Assembly: GCA_037178975.1 (NCBI GenBank)
Contig: JASJZH010000005.1
Span: forward strand, 2,542,001-2,606,000
Direction of reading: 5' to 3'
From: Oscheius tipulae
Taxonomy: Eukaryota; Nematoda; Chromadorea; Rhabditida; Rhabditidae
Length of the DNA stretch: 64,000 nucleotides
Part shown: positions 32,601 to 45,300 of the stretch, in pieces
How positions within the stretch are numbered: position 1 is the stretch's first letter
Layout of the letters: the number at the start of each line of letters is the position of its first letter
Notes under the pieces: generated by a model
Database searches by the model: none
The model's input: the letters and a program-made list of their open reading frames with translations, nothing else
Told to the model about the DNA's origin: nothing
Position numbers and translations under genes: made by a program

Positions 32601-33883
32601 AGCCAACGGAACTGTAGGATGTAGAAAATAAAAAACGACTTGATAAGACTTTGGGGAAGACCATTAGGCATTGATAGGGAACTGGATTGACGTAGGCATA
32701 GGTGCTTTTGGGAAGAAAAGCAGAAAAAACAGAAATTGCTAATCCCATAGACTCGGGGTAGTTATACCCTTTTCGAAACACAAACAAACAGAATACCTGG
32801 ACAACAAACTGTACATCTTTTCCAGTCTCCTCAAAACTGCCTTCTGACAAAAAAACAGCCGCTTTCCCAGACTGAATCAGAGTGAACAAGCCGCGGGTCG
32901 GCCTCCCTTTTGTCTCTCTGTCCTAGTAATTCTGGGTGCCCCTTTCCTATTCTCGGAGGAAAGACCATATTTTCTATCTTTTTCCATCCTCGAAAACTTT
33001 AGTCCATGCCGAAAACCACTAGATTTTTGGGGGAAAATGAGAGGTTTTTTCTTGTTTCAACATCTGGATACATGCGTTTCTTGAACTTCTTCAGTACTGC
33101 GTCGAGAATATTAATCAAATATAGAACGAAAAAGTATTTTGGGTATTAGGATAATAGAGAAAAAGATGGCTCCTATTCGATACGGCAGCGGCAATTTGTG
33201 AGCAGTCATACGGACTGCAATCAGAGAGGGAGATTCCCGTGTCAGCAGCTGTCCGCTGTAATAAAAAGAACGAGCACTGACCTCAGGGTGTCTCTGTCTA
33301 TCAGGAAGAGAAATGCAAACGTTGGTATGACTGGAAGCATTGGGAGGGTATATCGTTGAATTTTGCATGAATGCTCATCCAAATTCATTGCTTCGGAGCT
33401 ACTTTTTGAGTCATTTTACTTCAGAACCTGTATGTTTCACTCGTTCTACTTATACCGAAGATTAGAAACATACATAATCTGCCTTCTCTGATCTGATCAT
33501 CAAAAAAAAGCGATATTTTCCCATCCAATCTTGCTGCACTGCTTTTCCATACCGGTCAGTATCGATTTTCTCTCCTCTCACTATCACATCCACAGTTAGA
33601 TACCAGCAGAGAACCATGACTTCAGGAGACCAGATTCGACTGAACGCGTCTTTCAAAAGGTTAGTAAGATTGCTATGTCTATTATGCTTTGGTGGTTCGG
33701 TAACCACTTTTTTTCAGTTAATTGTCGGGAAAAACATCAGATCAAAAATATGCAACTTGATTCAATTTTCATGTTGTTTGTGAAACAAGAACAAATTAAA
33801 TGGACTGACTCAAACTTCGTGTTTTTGTGAAACAAAACTGGTTGTGCTCAGAGTCGATTCACAAGCAATGAAATGCTAATGCT
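29691..33883. other. 4.2 kb without a supported gene
   Basis: Open frames are short and non-conserved. It contains many heptamer copies, one copy of a dispersed repeat (30692-30900), and several purine or pyrimidine-rich patches. A minus-strand open stretch at 33707-33462 (LLKDAFSRIWSPEVMVLCWY) has some coding look but no matching neighbours or family. Confidence 0.5.
30692..30900 (+). repeat. Dispersed repeat, copy 1
   Basis: Matches 63118-63310 at roughly three quarters identity. Shared anchors are TCTCAACTACT, GTCCGTCCG, AAGTTGACAAGTCAGC, TTAGAGAAGCG, ATGCTAAGTCAA and CTAAGGGACG.CGAAGCCG. It contains short palindromes around GCGGCGCAGCCGC. Possibly a non-autonomous DNA element; no terminal repeats could be defined. 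Confidence 0.7.
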
Positions 33884-34848
33884 ATGAACCCCAATAGTGG
33901 ACGTAAAAAAAAAACTACTTCCAGCTTTTCCGACTTCGACCAAGCTTTCTCCCAGTGGGGTAAGGAAACTGGCTTCCAGTTCCGAATTGGATCTTCCGAA
34001 ACCCTGAAAGACAGTCAAGCCCTCCAGGCCAGGTTCAAGTATCGCTACGTTGTCTATCACTGTGTCCACTATGGAGAGCCAAGAGTTCGAGGTGAGATAT
34101 ATGTTTCAACGAGTTATTATATACTTCGAAACTTTCTGTAAACGGTTGTCAGTTTTCAAGATGAATATAATATGCACGTATCATAGGCCAAACTCCATTT
34201 GCAGGTCTCGGAAAACGTCCGAACCAGTCATACCTGTCCTGTGGATGTAAAGCTCATGTCAGACTGAACTTCATCGAGAAGGATCGCAGCCTGAAAATCA
34301 TGAAAATGGTTGCGGAACACACTGGACATGGACCTGATTGTGAGTGGCTGGCAGAAAGTTGGAGAGACAGAGGGACAGAGGGACAGAGAGACAGAAATAG
34401 CTTTTCAGCCCAAAAAGACAGCTACCGCTACGCCAGTTCCTTCGTAAAGGCTCCACAACAAAATGCTCCTGACAAATTCGGCTATAATAATGCTGGTGAA
34501 GAGAACAGGGAATCTTTTGATAAATACTATAATGAGCAGAAGAAGGCAGGTTTCCCATGAATTCTTTTTCAAAAATTTTTCAGTACGTGGAGTCGCTGCG
34601 CGACGAGGTTCGCAACTACAAGGCCATTCTGAATGCTGAACGAGCGCAAGTTGGCCTGGACAAATTCTACCCTTTACCCATTGTCGTGGAAACTGTCGAC
34701 TTTTTCACGAAGATTATAAACAAGAAGACTAAGGTAAGAGCTCTTACTGTCTCTCTGTCTCACTATCACATTTTAGTTCTCTGCAGCTGAACAGGAAGAA
34801 AACGAGGAGTTGGAAGGAAAGCTCTTCGAAGAGTACACAACAAACTGA
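33884..34848 (+). CDS. FAR1/ZSWIM-type domain protein
   Basis: Five exons in phase: 33884-34091, 34205-34339, 34409-34545, 34584-34733, 34777-34848, about 233 residues. The first two exons form a FAR1-like/ZSWIM N-terminal fold: FSDFDQAFSQWGKETGFQF, YRYVVYHCVHYGEPRVRG, SCGCKAHVRLNF and a closing AEHTGHGPD. This is the zinc-binding domain of MULE-transposase-derived proteins. No transposase or SWIM part follows; instead there is a basic/aromatic linker and a helical segment (YVESLRDEVRNYKAILNAER). A domesticated DNA-binding role is plausible but inferred. The third intron must use a GC donor (AAG/GCAGGT). AATAAA lies at about 34877. The gene is convergent with the IRLD gene. Confidence 0.75.
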
Positions 34849-35475
34849 ACTGTTTTGTATTGTTATTGATACACTGAATAAACATGTTCTCTAGTAATTT
34901 TTTGGGACAGATGGGCAGGGACTCTTAAATACTGATAGTGCACCTTCTTTCCCAAGTGGAAAACTGCTGAAAAGAAAGGGCTATCGCCTATTATTGAACC
35001 TGTGACCTCGATAACTTTGTAGAAACACTGAAACAAAAACCCAAAACGTCTTCATTCAAAAAAAAGTAAGGAACTTTCTGATTGCACTTTCAAAAAGTCA
35101 ATAGACGGCATACTGGTAATTTATTTTGTGCTTTTTATGCAAACGCCGTTTCTTCAGTTTCGGAAAAAGTGGGTAGTTGAAAAATTTGGTTCAGTAGCCT
35201 TTCACGGCTAGAAAAGAAGTTGGTAAAAGGAAAATTTTGCAGTTTTCCTTACTCTCTGTCTCATCTGCCTCTCTGTCACATTGTCTCACTGTCCTTCTGT
35301 TCCTCTGTCTATCTGTCTTCCTGTCTCCCTACCTCCTTGTCTCCATGTCTCTCTGTCTCTCGCTGTATCTATCTGCCTCTTTGCCCCTCTGTCTCTGTCT
35401 CCCCGTCTCCCTGCCTCCTTGTCTCCCTGTCGCTGAACAACACAAGGTATTCCGCAGGATCTTTATTGGATGAGA
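34849..35475. other. Convergent intergenic with pyrimidine tract
   Basis: Contains the polyadenylation signal of the FAR1-like gene and, on the minus strand, AATAAA at 35467-35462, only 9 nt past the IRLD stop. Nearly 200 bases (35245-35440) are a CTGTCTC-type pyrimidine-rich tract. Confidence 0.6.
35245..35440 (+). repeat. CTGTCTCC-type pyrimidine tract
   Basis: Irregular runs of CTCTGTCTC, CCTGTCTCC and CTCCTTGTCTCC with very few purines other than G. Related patches occur at 34365-34398 (reverse sense), 34748-34770, 46895-46970, 47302-47320, 47675-47695 and 55755-55800, mostly in introns next to exon borders. Confidence 0.7.
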
Positions 35476-37344
35476 TCACTGAGCGGTTTTATTGTTGGCC
35501 CGTTCCGTGCTCTTGTCGATGGTGTTTATTTCCTCACCACGAGCCAGGCCGGACTTGGACGTCTGTTCTACAGACTTGAACGTCTGCTCCGTCGACTTCT
35601 GGGCCTTCTTCTCGACGTCCTTCTTTCCTTCTGGAGCCTTATTCTTCTGCAGCTTCTTCCTGATCACGAGCCAGTACACGAGGAAGCCGACCAATCCGAG
35701 CAGCACGAGCAGAGCGATCACGAACCCGATAGCGATTGCGACCTTCTTTCCAGTAGAAGAAGAGCCACTGTCTTTGCTGCTACCGGATCCCGAGGTAAAA
35801 GCCAGACTGCTGGCCTCTACTGCATTGTCCTCAGCACCCGATGACACTTCCGTTGCGGCAGGAACTCCAGTCGGTATAGCGGTAGTCGGGACAACGTAAT
35901 CCGTCTCCATTTCCTCGTCCTCCAAGCCCAGCTGCTTCTTCAACTTTTCGTACTCGTCCTTGTCCAAGAGCTTCTTGTTCCCGCGAATTCTCAGCCTGAC
36001 CGTTCCATTCGACTTGAGCGTCTTCAGTTTGGGGAGGTCGATCTGGGCGAGTTCCTTGTTATCCACGATCTCCAGAGCCAAGTCGTGTTTGCTGTCAATC
36101 TCCTCGATGTTCTGGAGAAGAATCAGATCCGGCAACTTGGTTCCTTTCAGCTCGACTTTTCCTTGGATGTGCGTCACATTGGGCAATTTCGGCAGCGAGT
36201 CATTCAGCAATCCCTCTTCGATTGGAATTTTAGGGTTTCGGAAGATTGTGCACTTGAGGAGTTGGTCAGCGTCGGCAGGGTTGTGCAGCTCGTGAGGGTC
36301 ACAAATCGCATCGCAGTTGCTGTGGATATCGTGCTTATCTCCATCAGGTGTTCTGAGAGTCGCATTGAACTTCTCGACAAGGCCTTCGTCACAGAGTAGC
36401 GGATTGTTGGTGAGCACTGAACACTTGCTTGTTTATATGAACAACCTGAAACTGACCGTTGTGATTGTCCTCGTTGGTTCCTCCAACTTTCACAAAGGCC
36501 AGGGTTGTGAGATTCGTCTTGTCGAAAGTAACGCGGCTGACTTCGATTCCCTCTTCCTTGACTCCTTCTGGCATTCCTCCCACGATTGTGGCTTTTTCAA
36601 CGTTACCGAGATAACCGAGAATACGGATTCGACTGCAATTCGCAAGTTCAGACGTAGAGTAAAAGATGTGAGAAGAACATTCTGAATATGTTCAATTTTA
36701 GGAACCAGTCTTGTTACCTCCGAACTCCTGAATTTCTGAAATCCTATCCTTTTTCAATTCTTTCCACTTGGCGATCGACATCTGATCCAGATGACGATTT
36801 CCACCAATTTCGAGCCTTCCTCCTTCAGCTTTTGGATTGATAGTGATAGTCTTCAGGGAAGGATTTCCAAGGATGACGAGGCCAGCTGAGACACTTGCCA
36901 GCACAGGAAGATCAATTGTTTCCAGATTGACCATATGCTCAATCGCCAGATATTCTGAATCCTCCCGCAAAATTAACGAAAAAGCCAAGAACTTACCGAT
37001 CTTCTCCAGCTTCGGAAACTTGAGATGCTTGATGTGTTTGGAGGTTTTGATGGTGAAATAACCCCTGAGTTCAGTCTTGGAAGCTGTCCATCGGTCGATC
37101 ACATCCTGTTGCAGATCCTCCTGGTCGAAAGTGATATATTCGGAACTTTCAGGCTGAACAATAGTTGCATCCACACACTCCTTCATATCGCCCTTTTCAA
37201 TGCCTAAAGATCAGAGTCAACGGTAGAAGTAGCTCACTACTTACATGGTGTTGTAGACGAATCCGCAGAGACAGCTACTTGGAGCAGAAGAAGGGGAGTC
37301 GCCAGCAGCAGCAGTAGAAGAAGGCGATCCAGAGAAGCAGCCAT
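35476..37344 (-). CDS. Receptor L-domain (IRLD-like) single-pass membrane protein
   Basis: Four exons, minus strand: 37344-37245, 37203-36718 (or an earlier donor near 36730), 36632-36457, 36416-35476, about 565 residues. Signal peptide at the start (LLLLLLLATPLLLLQVAVSA). Two receptor L-like domains follow with LRR-like strands: LKFPKLEKIGKFLAFSLI, NLETIDLPVLASVSAGLVIL, NPSLKTITI, then NPLLCDEGLVEKFNAT, LPKLPNVTHIQG, LILLQNIEEI. A Ser/Thr/Gly-rich stalk precedes one transmembrane helix (VAIAIGFVIALLVLLGLVGF), then RKKLQKNK and a short cytoplasmic tail without a kinase. This matches the nematode insulin/EGF-receptor L-domain family, whose members bind ligands without a kinase. The exon 2-3 junction is the weak point: the best donor gives the wrong phase, so a less typical GTTCGG donor is needed. 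Three partial copies lie nearby. Confidence 0.85.
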
Positions 37345-38040
37345 CTTCGAAGGTAGCAGCAGATGTTATGGGCTCGCTCTGGAGGAGGAGAGTTACGGTA
37401 ACTTGTCCTGACAGGTTAGAAAATAAGGAAGCAATTAAGAACATTGTAAACAACTTCTTGTTGAGAAGCGGAATAGCTTCTGCTATCTGTTTGATATTTG
37501 TGTTGCTCTTTTGTGTTTTATTATTGTTTAATAGGAGTGCGCTTCTGGCACTTCGATGCTTGTAACTCCTGAATAGTAACGGTACCTTTTTGAAACAGTT
37601 TGAGCGTAAGAAGGGTCTATTTGGCAGTATGAACCCGTAGTACTGGGTAGCAAAATTTTTTCTAGTACTCGTACCGATTTCGCAAAACTGCAGTTTTGGC
37701 TTTTGCCAAAACTTTAACCAGAGACTAGTGTTTTGCTAACTAGTAAGTGTCACAATTTGAAACAAAGGTCAAGCGAACACGTATTCTCAATTGCAAAGGT
37801 AGTAAATTCTGCCGAGAACGTTTTTCTTAGGTTTTATTGAGTACCATCGGTTTTTCAGAGCTAGCCACGAGACAAAACGCTAGAGAGGCGACAAGGCGAG
37901 TTTTGAGCAGTTTTTCTTGTTCAGTTGAGATGTGCTGAGTTTCTGTAAGTTTAGTAAAAAAAAAAACGTAACTTCCCCTGGGACCAAGCGACAGTTATAG
38001 CCTCACTCCATTGAGCTTTATCCTGTTCCTATCTCCTTCT
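37345..38040. other. Intergenic upstream of the IRLD gene
   Basis: No exon seen. Presumably holds the IRLD promoter; no motif recognised. Confidence 0.5.
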
Positions 38041-38210
38041 GTCAAGAAGGCCCAGTAGTCGATGAAGCAGACAACTAAGTCCGTAGAACAGACGTCCAAT
38101 TCCGGACTGGCTCGTGGCGAAGAGATGAATTCAATAGACAAGAGCACGGAACAGACTAGCAATAAAATCGCTCAGTGATTTTATCCAATAAAAACCCTGC
38201 GGAATGCCTA
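38041..38210 (+). pseudogene. IRLD 3'-end fragment, inverted
   Basis: The + strand reads KSVEQTSNSGLARGEEMNSI, then DKSTEQTSNKIAQ and a stop, matching the last 45 residues of the IRLD protein (KSVEQTSKSGLARGEEINTI). It continues past the stop through the same 3' UTR with AATAAA and CCTGCGGAAT. One internal TAG and loss of everything upstream make it dead. Because the untranslated flank is included, it is a DNA-level copy. Confidence 0.85.
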
Positions 38211-39323
38211 GTGTTTGTTAGTGCCTATTTTAGTCAGTCAGTATTTTTTTCGTGTTCGGGTGTCATCTACATCGTGATTTTGTAGATCCTGTCGGTTGCT
38301 CTCCAAACCTTCGCTCGAGTAATACACAATTTTTTGAAAGGTTTCAGAGGTTTTTGACTGATTGTTTCAGGAGCTGTCTGGTTCTCTACTTTGCTGAAAC
38401 ACAATTTTCACTTTCCATAAACGAAAATCGAGTCAAGAGTCAGAAAGACAGCAAGTGTATCTTCCTGGTCCTTTCAATTTTCAACAGTGTCCGACCCTCT
38501 TCCCCAAGATAATAAAGGTACCTCCGTGCTATTTGTCAACGGTTTGAATTTGTACAGCAGCCGGTCCTACTGATAACAGCCATTTACGAGGGCTAAACCA
38601 CCCACACACAACATAATGAGTCGGCGGCTTTTTCAACAGTTTTATAGGGTGGTAGGGTGAAGGAAAGATTGGAAGATTAATATTTGTTCTTCTGGAAATC
38701 GACATTGGTTTTTTATATTTCGGTATATGGGTTATGATCTCTGTGGCCTTCTTCTATTCAGTATAGTAGATGTCTTCTAGTGGTTTCGTTAGAATTTCTT
38801 GAAAACCCTAAAAAAGTATTTTCTCTATTGGAGATGGTAAAGTTTCTCCTCCAATGTTTGTCCCAGGATTCTATCATCGGTGTCAACTCTCTAACACCTG
38901 CTGGTCGTTATGTTTCATGCAAAACTCGTATTGGCAGCCGAACACGGATGTAACACATTTTTTGGAAACATCCACCTTTTTCTCATTTTCTAGAAGTGCT
39001 CCTTCTCAGAATAATACCGGCTTTTTCTTGATGACTGCTCATTGTTCCACAGATTCGTTAAATACAAAAGCCTTCTGAAAAAATAGTCTCGGAGCGCAAT
39101 GGAAATTAAAAACAAGTGATGTATCGGTCCTGTACTCATTGTACTGCATCTATACGGACTGTTTTCCAGTCTGTAACTTTTAAATTCAAATGTTGCCGAT
39201 AAGAGTCCGCCCCTTATCATCCAGGGGCGGCGTCATTGGAAATTCTTCCGCTCCCTTCAGAAATTTGAATTTTACGACTTTTTTCAGTGTCTAGGGTTCC
39301 TATCCAACGTCAATTATTTCAGC
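38211..39323. other. Intergenic upstream of the ECT2-like gene
   Basis: No supported exon. Acceptor-like TTTCAG sites at about 39283-39288 and 39317-39322 precede the start codon; the second is directly before the ATG and could be a spliced-leader site, or an upstream coding exon may be hidden here. Confidence 0.45.
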
Positions 39324-42300
39324 ATGACGGTTACTGTAGCCATAGCAAAGGACATTGAAGACTATCACCTGCCTTCTTGGATCCGAGTCAAGAGATTTGG
39401 TCCGTCTACTGACTTCTTGGTTTCTTCCACGGTCAGAGATCCGAATTACCGGGTAAGTTCGGGATGTGTTTCATTTTATACATAAAGGGAACCGAATTTG
39501 GGTCTGAGCAGCACCTCAACTTTTGAGATCAAAAGCGTTAGTTTCCGATTTTTTTTTAAAACTACTCGGAAATGGAACCTTTCAGATGGCTAAAGAATTC
39601 TTTGTTTCAACACCCTTCTTGTCTAGTATAACCCGTGAAATAGGATAATAAGTGAAACATAAACTTGTAGTCAAGATGCAGGAATCTTACCAGTAGTTTA
39701 AGGTCCATGCAACAGAAAGAATTTTTTGTTTCACACGTAGTTAGAATGGGTAGGCTGTAAAAGATGTAATCCAAGAATGGAGTACAAAGTTGCAAGCTTA
39801 CAGCTGTATTTTTTAGCGTTAGACGGGACATTATGCTGAGAAAAGAATTGAGTCACGTTGCTCAGACGACGGAAGAAACACCTTCAGAACATTCTCATGA
39901 CCTTTATACTGTAGTTGAAATAGGGACATTCGTTTTAGATGCAAGAATAGAACCAATATTTTGTATAGTCTGAGTCACGGTGGGTATCAGAGTGAAGCAA
40001 CGAAAGATCTACGTTTCACATGCATGCTATGAGCAACTAATGAGATACATCAATTGTTGAATGATTTTTTTCGCCGCAAATTTTTCGAAAAAAAAAAGAA
40101 TGCTCAATCAACGCAATCTGACGATCTCCTGTCTTTTGTACGAGTGAAACAAGAACAGATTTTTGATTAGATTTGAGTATCACAATACGTTCCATAATTC
40201 CCAGTCATCATCTTCTGAGAGTTTGAATCTTCTCATCACTTTTCCTCATGCTTGAAACGCAAAAAAAACTATAAATTTCAGACTGCCGTCTCTCTCGGAA
40301 TACCCATCGTCCGTCCCTCATTTCTAGCCTCCTGTGCTCGTTTGGAGAATGAGGCCGCAGTCCAGGAGGAGGTAAACTATACTTTGAACCCGATACCAAA
40401 TGATTACTGTGATCCGATTGGATCTATCGGCAATCACTGAAAAAATAATTTTCAGTCCCGTCACCATTTTCTGCCCCGATTCTCCGGAACCCTCGTCTAT
40501 TTTCTTGGTTTCAGCGATAAGCGATGGGCCGTTGTTGTTGGAGAAAATGGTACTTTTTGTCCCATACACGATAACCTAAAAATTTATGCGGGATAGTAGT
40601 CCATAATCTACAAGAAGCCACTCATATTGTGGTGGCACAGGAAACGGACCTGCCTACAGTAAGCCAGTCACAGTTTTTGGTCAATTCGAATGTGAGTCTT
40701 GGCAGGAAACATAAAAATTATGGTTTCAGTGGATAAGGGAGAGTATGGATCTGGGCTGGATGGCAAATGAAATCAACTTTGAGGTGACCATGAAGAAAAA
40801 TCGACTGAGAAGGAGATCGGCAAAGGTCATGAGAAAGTTTAGCAAGAAAAATAACCTGTGAGTTTTTGTTTCGAGAACAGGAAAAGTTCGAGATGTGTTT
40901 GACGGCAAGGTTGTATATATCAGATAGAATCTAGAAATTGTTTCAGCACAAACAGTATAAGCAGCATTTATCATGTTTTCTTTGGGCTCATGTGGATTTT
41001 AATTGTGTTAAATTATTTTTTGGAAAGCCTGGAGTCATAGAAATGCTGTTGGACACAGAGAGTCAACCATGAATGGTTGGTAAAAACAAAATGGCAGACC
41101 GTACAATTTCGTAAACCGGCTAGAATTCATAAAGCAGTCTGTAGAATATCAATCAGTTCAAATCCCTTTTCTGAGCACAACGTACACAGCGATCAGAATA
41201 GGGTTAAACACTGTTGTGTTTCAGCAACTGGAATATATCCAAATGGAATTCACAATGAAATATATCCAGTTGCTGAAACAACAAACTAAGAGACCAAGAG
41301 CCTACCCTACCGACTCTTTTTCAGTTCGAAACCGTGATTTTCGAGATAGGTGCTACAACGTTGTAGTGCAGACCCTACCATTTTCCAGGCAGTACCTAAG
41401 AGTTTCACTTTTCGCACCAAGGCTTCGAAAACTGACACTGATGTTTCACTGACTGTATATAACTTCTCCACGTACTAGGGAATTGTTGAGTCGTGGCTTT
41501 GTGCTTGGGCTGTCAATACATTCTTTACTCTTGAGCCATCAATCGACCTCAAACGGGTTTCCAAAACTGACCAAACTGAACATCTGTCCTCTTTTGATTT
41601 CTTGTTTGCCAGGTTTGTCTTGTTTCCTTCATCTTTGCGCAAAAAATTCTATCATTATCAATTTTTCCTAACTGTAGTTTAATTTACCCAACAGTATTTG
41701 AAACATGCACATTTCAGAGATCCGGTCGATTCGGCTGGAGCCCAAAAATACAAGAGATATCAACTGTGCAGGGAGCTCTACATGTCAGAGATCAATTGCT
41801 TGAAGGTCATTGACTTTTTGATCAGGGTAGGTAAAAGTTTACGGAAAGCTTATTGTTTCACGGATACCTGTTTGATGCAGAGGCTCAGCTACTAAGCTGG
41901 ACATTCTCCAAAAACTCAATAAATGTCGTTGTTTATCTTCCTTTCATCCTGTTTGGTCCTTTTACTACTTTTGAAATTCCAATTCTATTTCACGAATATC
42001 TCACATACGAGAACTAGTTTACAAGGCAGTTTTTTGACAATTCGAAAAAAAGGCTGTTTGTCTGTCGGTTGTTTATTTTGACAATTTCGGGCCAAGCAGA
42101 AAATTTCCCGCAGAAAAAATTGTACTCCTTTAGATGAGTACAGAGGAGAATTCCCTGTCTTTCACCCACATCGACGTCATTTTCGGCTCCTTCCCCGAAC
42201 AGAAAAAGCTACATTCGGAGTTAGTAGCCAAATTGGGCAAAGTGCTCGATGGATGGAATGACTACAGCCAAATTGGCAGTGTTTGTTTTGTGTTTCAGGC

Positions 42301-45300
42301 CAGGAATACAAGCAAGTTGCAGATTTTTGTGGATCTTGCCATCCAACTGGAAGAGGCCTACGTACCCTATTTTCAAGGACTTACAGCAGCGCTGGAACTG
42401 TTCAAAGAGTGCAAAAACAAAAGTACCAAGTTTCGAAATTTCGTCAAGGTTGGTTTTGAGGGAAAGGGGTGAAAACGTTTCACTGGGATTAGGTAAGAGG
42501 AGCTGTAAGACTGACTACGTTTCTGAAATCTTTATCTTGCAATTCTATTTCACAATCTCGTGGTAAATAAACAAACTCTCACTTGTACCTACCAGACAGT
42601 CTCAATAGTCAGATGAAGCTCTTTCCCGTATCATCTTGATAGCTAAGCAAACCCATACCTGTACTGTTTCAGTGGCTGGAGAACTTGTCTCTAGTACTGT
42701 TTCGGTAGATGGGAAGTCTATCCCGTACTATCTGGACAGCCCGAAGGTTTCTCACTTTAAATTTGTCTATTATCCAGCAAAATATATGTCCTCTCCCATA
42801 ATCTCACAGTAATATCAGTAGGCACAACCTTCCATACCATCTTGATATCCGGAAATCTCTCTCTCATCCTTTCTCATAACCTCCTCTCCTAGTATTCCTA
42901 TCAAAGAGACCTCCCCTCTCCCCAAAAAATCACTACAGAATAGAATGTTTCAACGAAGACGTACGAGGGGAATTGAAAGAACAGTACGGTTTTTTGTGTA
43001 ATATTTATTCCAACAATGACCCTGTCCGACATCTTTTGGGAGCTCAAATACGTTATTTTTTGCGTGCATTACTATTCGAAAAGAGCTTTATAGATTACCA
43101 GTAGTGTAGAAATGTACTTCATTAAAGGGACAGTGACATTGCGGAAAAAATTTGGTTTTTAGTTTACTCTAGAATAGTCTACTTTGACAGAAAAAATGAC
43201 CGAGAAATATTGAAAAATTGACAAATTTTTCAACATAGGCTTTTTTTTTAGGAAAAGGAGAAGGATCGAAGCATCGAGAAGCAGAAGATTGAATACCTCC
43301 TCAACGTGCCGATGCAGCAGATCACGAGCAGGATTGGTGTTACTTTGAAGGGTGAGGAAGAGCATTTTCATCCTTTTAGACGCGAATGAGGACGTCGAAG
43401 TAATGTCTAACATTCTAGTAAGTCTATTCGTGAAACATTCTAGGAAAACTAGAGTAATGCTTGCACATATGAAAAAGTACTTGAAATAGAAAAATATGGA
43501 ACTTGAGGAAGACAAAAAGCCAGAAGTGATGCCATACAGCTGTGAAGTGACATGAACTTTCCATGAAACATATTTTCTGTGGAATCATGACCACAAAAAG
43601 AAAAGCTTTCGGTTTTATTCGAAGAATAAAAGTGGGAGATATGCAGAAATTTTCAATATTTTCCTCCACCGAGAACGAGTAATGTTGAAGTTGTACTCTC
43701 CGCGAGACAATACAAAAGTACTGATATATCTGTGTTTGTGGAAGGAATTTCATTTGATGTCATCAGATTCATGCGAAAGGCACGCAGCACTCTACTGAAT
43801 CCGTTGAGCCTTCATAGCATCCGTAAAACATCTTAGGGTTAAAAGAGAAACTTCAACTTGGGAATAGATAATTTCGGACAAATGCGCAAAGCCAAAAAGT
43901 ACCGTTTATCATTTCTCCAGTGACTCTCCGTGAAGCTCTCCGTAAAGCAATGCAAAAATGCAAATGCGAAATGACGAAAGTTTCTTGTTTCACCGATGAG
44001 CTAAGCCAACCTTCCTGCTTCGGACAAGTTTTACAAAATTGAGGAAGAGAGAAGATGAATCATTTTCCTTTCGAAGCTAGTATTGCAAGTATTTTTCTCC
44101 TGTAACATACTTCTATGAAACATATGCTCCAGGAAAATGCAACAAATGGAAAAGGATGTTTTGTGTTCCAAAAAAGAGTATACAAGTATACTTTTCCAGA
44201 AATCCTGCTCAAAACCGATGCTTCCCTCGCCGATCATGTCTTTATTCGCTCGGCTATCGACGTCGTCGATGAGGTTTTACGAAAGTGTAACAATTTCAAA
44301 AAGGAGTCGAGTGAGAGTGAACTCATCTACAGACAAGTAAAACACATTCCGGTTTGTTTCATTCAGTCTATAGAATCATAGTTCTAGGCAAGGATACTGT
44401 GTTCCAGTAGACGTTTCCTGTCTAGATGCCAGTTTTCCTGTGTCCAGTCCCCGGCTATAAACTTGCCAGTCCCCGTGGAACTGTTACTATTTGAGGATGT
44501 CCTCATGGTAAGGTCATCTGGGGATTTATAGCGGGCAACAAAAATAATTTCTGTATTTACTAAAAAAAAGTAGCTCTTTCAGTTCCGACCAAACCGCGAA
44601 ATTCAAATCTATTTCATTTTAAAAATGTTGCTGAAGATCTAGTAATGCGCTCAGCTACATGTGAATAAGAGCAGGACGTGAAACCCAAAGCTTCAAACTG
44701 CGAAATAGAGAGGGTAGTTGCGTGTACACGTTTCCGGACCCAAGAATAACTTTCTGCTTATTGTTGCAGAACTGGAACTTACTCTCGAAAAGTTGTAATG
44801 TCCGGGTAAGCTACTATTCCAAGAATTACTGTACGGTAAACTCAGTATCGGTGGAACTGGGGCAATCATTTCATTACGTAAAACCTTCTCCAAGTCTTCG
44901 AAACTCGCCTTTCTCAGAATGAAAAATGAATGCTTATCTGAGGAAAATATTTAAAACTAGGGCTCGAAGCTAGATGGTATTTGAATATTTCATGTTTAAC
45001 AAAACACTATAAGCACGCAGAGGACTTCTCATTACTTCATGTGGATAATCACCCGTAAAAAAAGAAATTCCAGATAACCCGGGGCTGTCGAGAAGCTCAA
45101 ATCAGTTGTGCCACTCTCGGACAAAAGCAAAAGAGAGCCAAATTTGTGGACGTCTACCCGATGGCCGGGGTCCGACAGGTTTATTAGTTAAAACCAAGAA
45201 AAAGCAAATATTCAGATCCAATTGAGGTCCCGAACTGGAGAGCCGCCCCTTGTTGAAATGGTTCTTCGCCGAGCTGAAGGCGATTTCGAGTGGCAGTATG

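Noticed and set aside
33462-33707. Minus-strand 81-codon frame with some coding look
   Set aside because: No neighbouring exon with matching phase and no family recognised.
35470-36399. Long + strand open frames opposite the IRLD gene
   Set aside because: Antisense shadows of a clear receptor L-domain coding exon.
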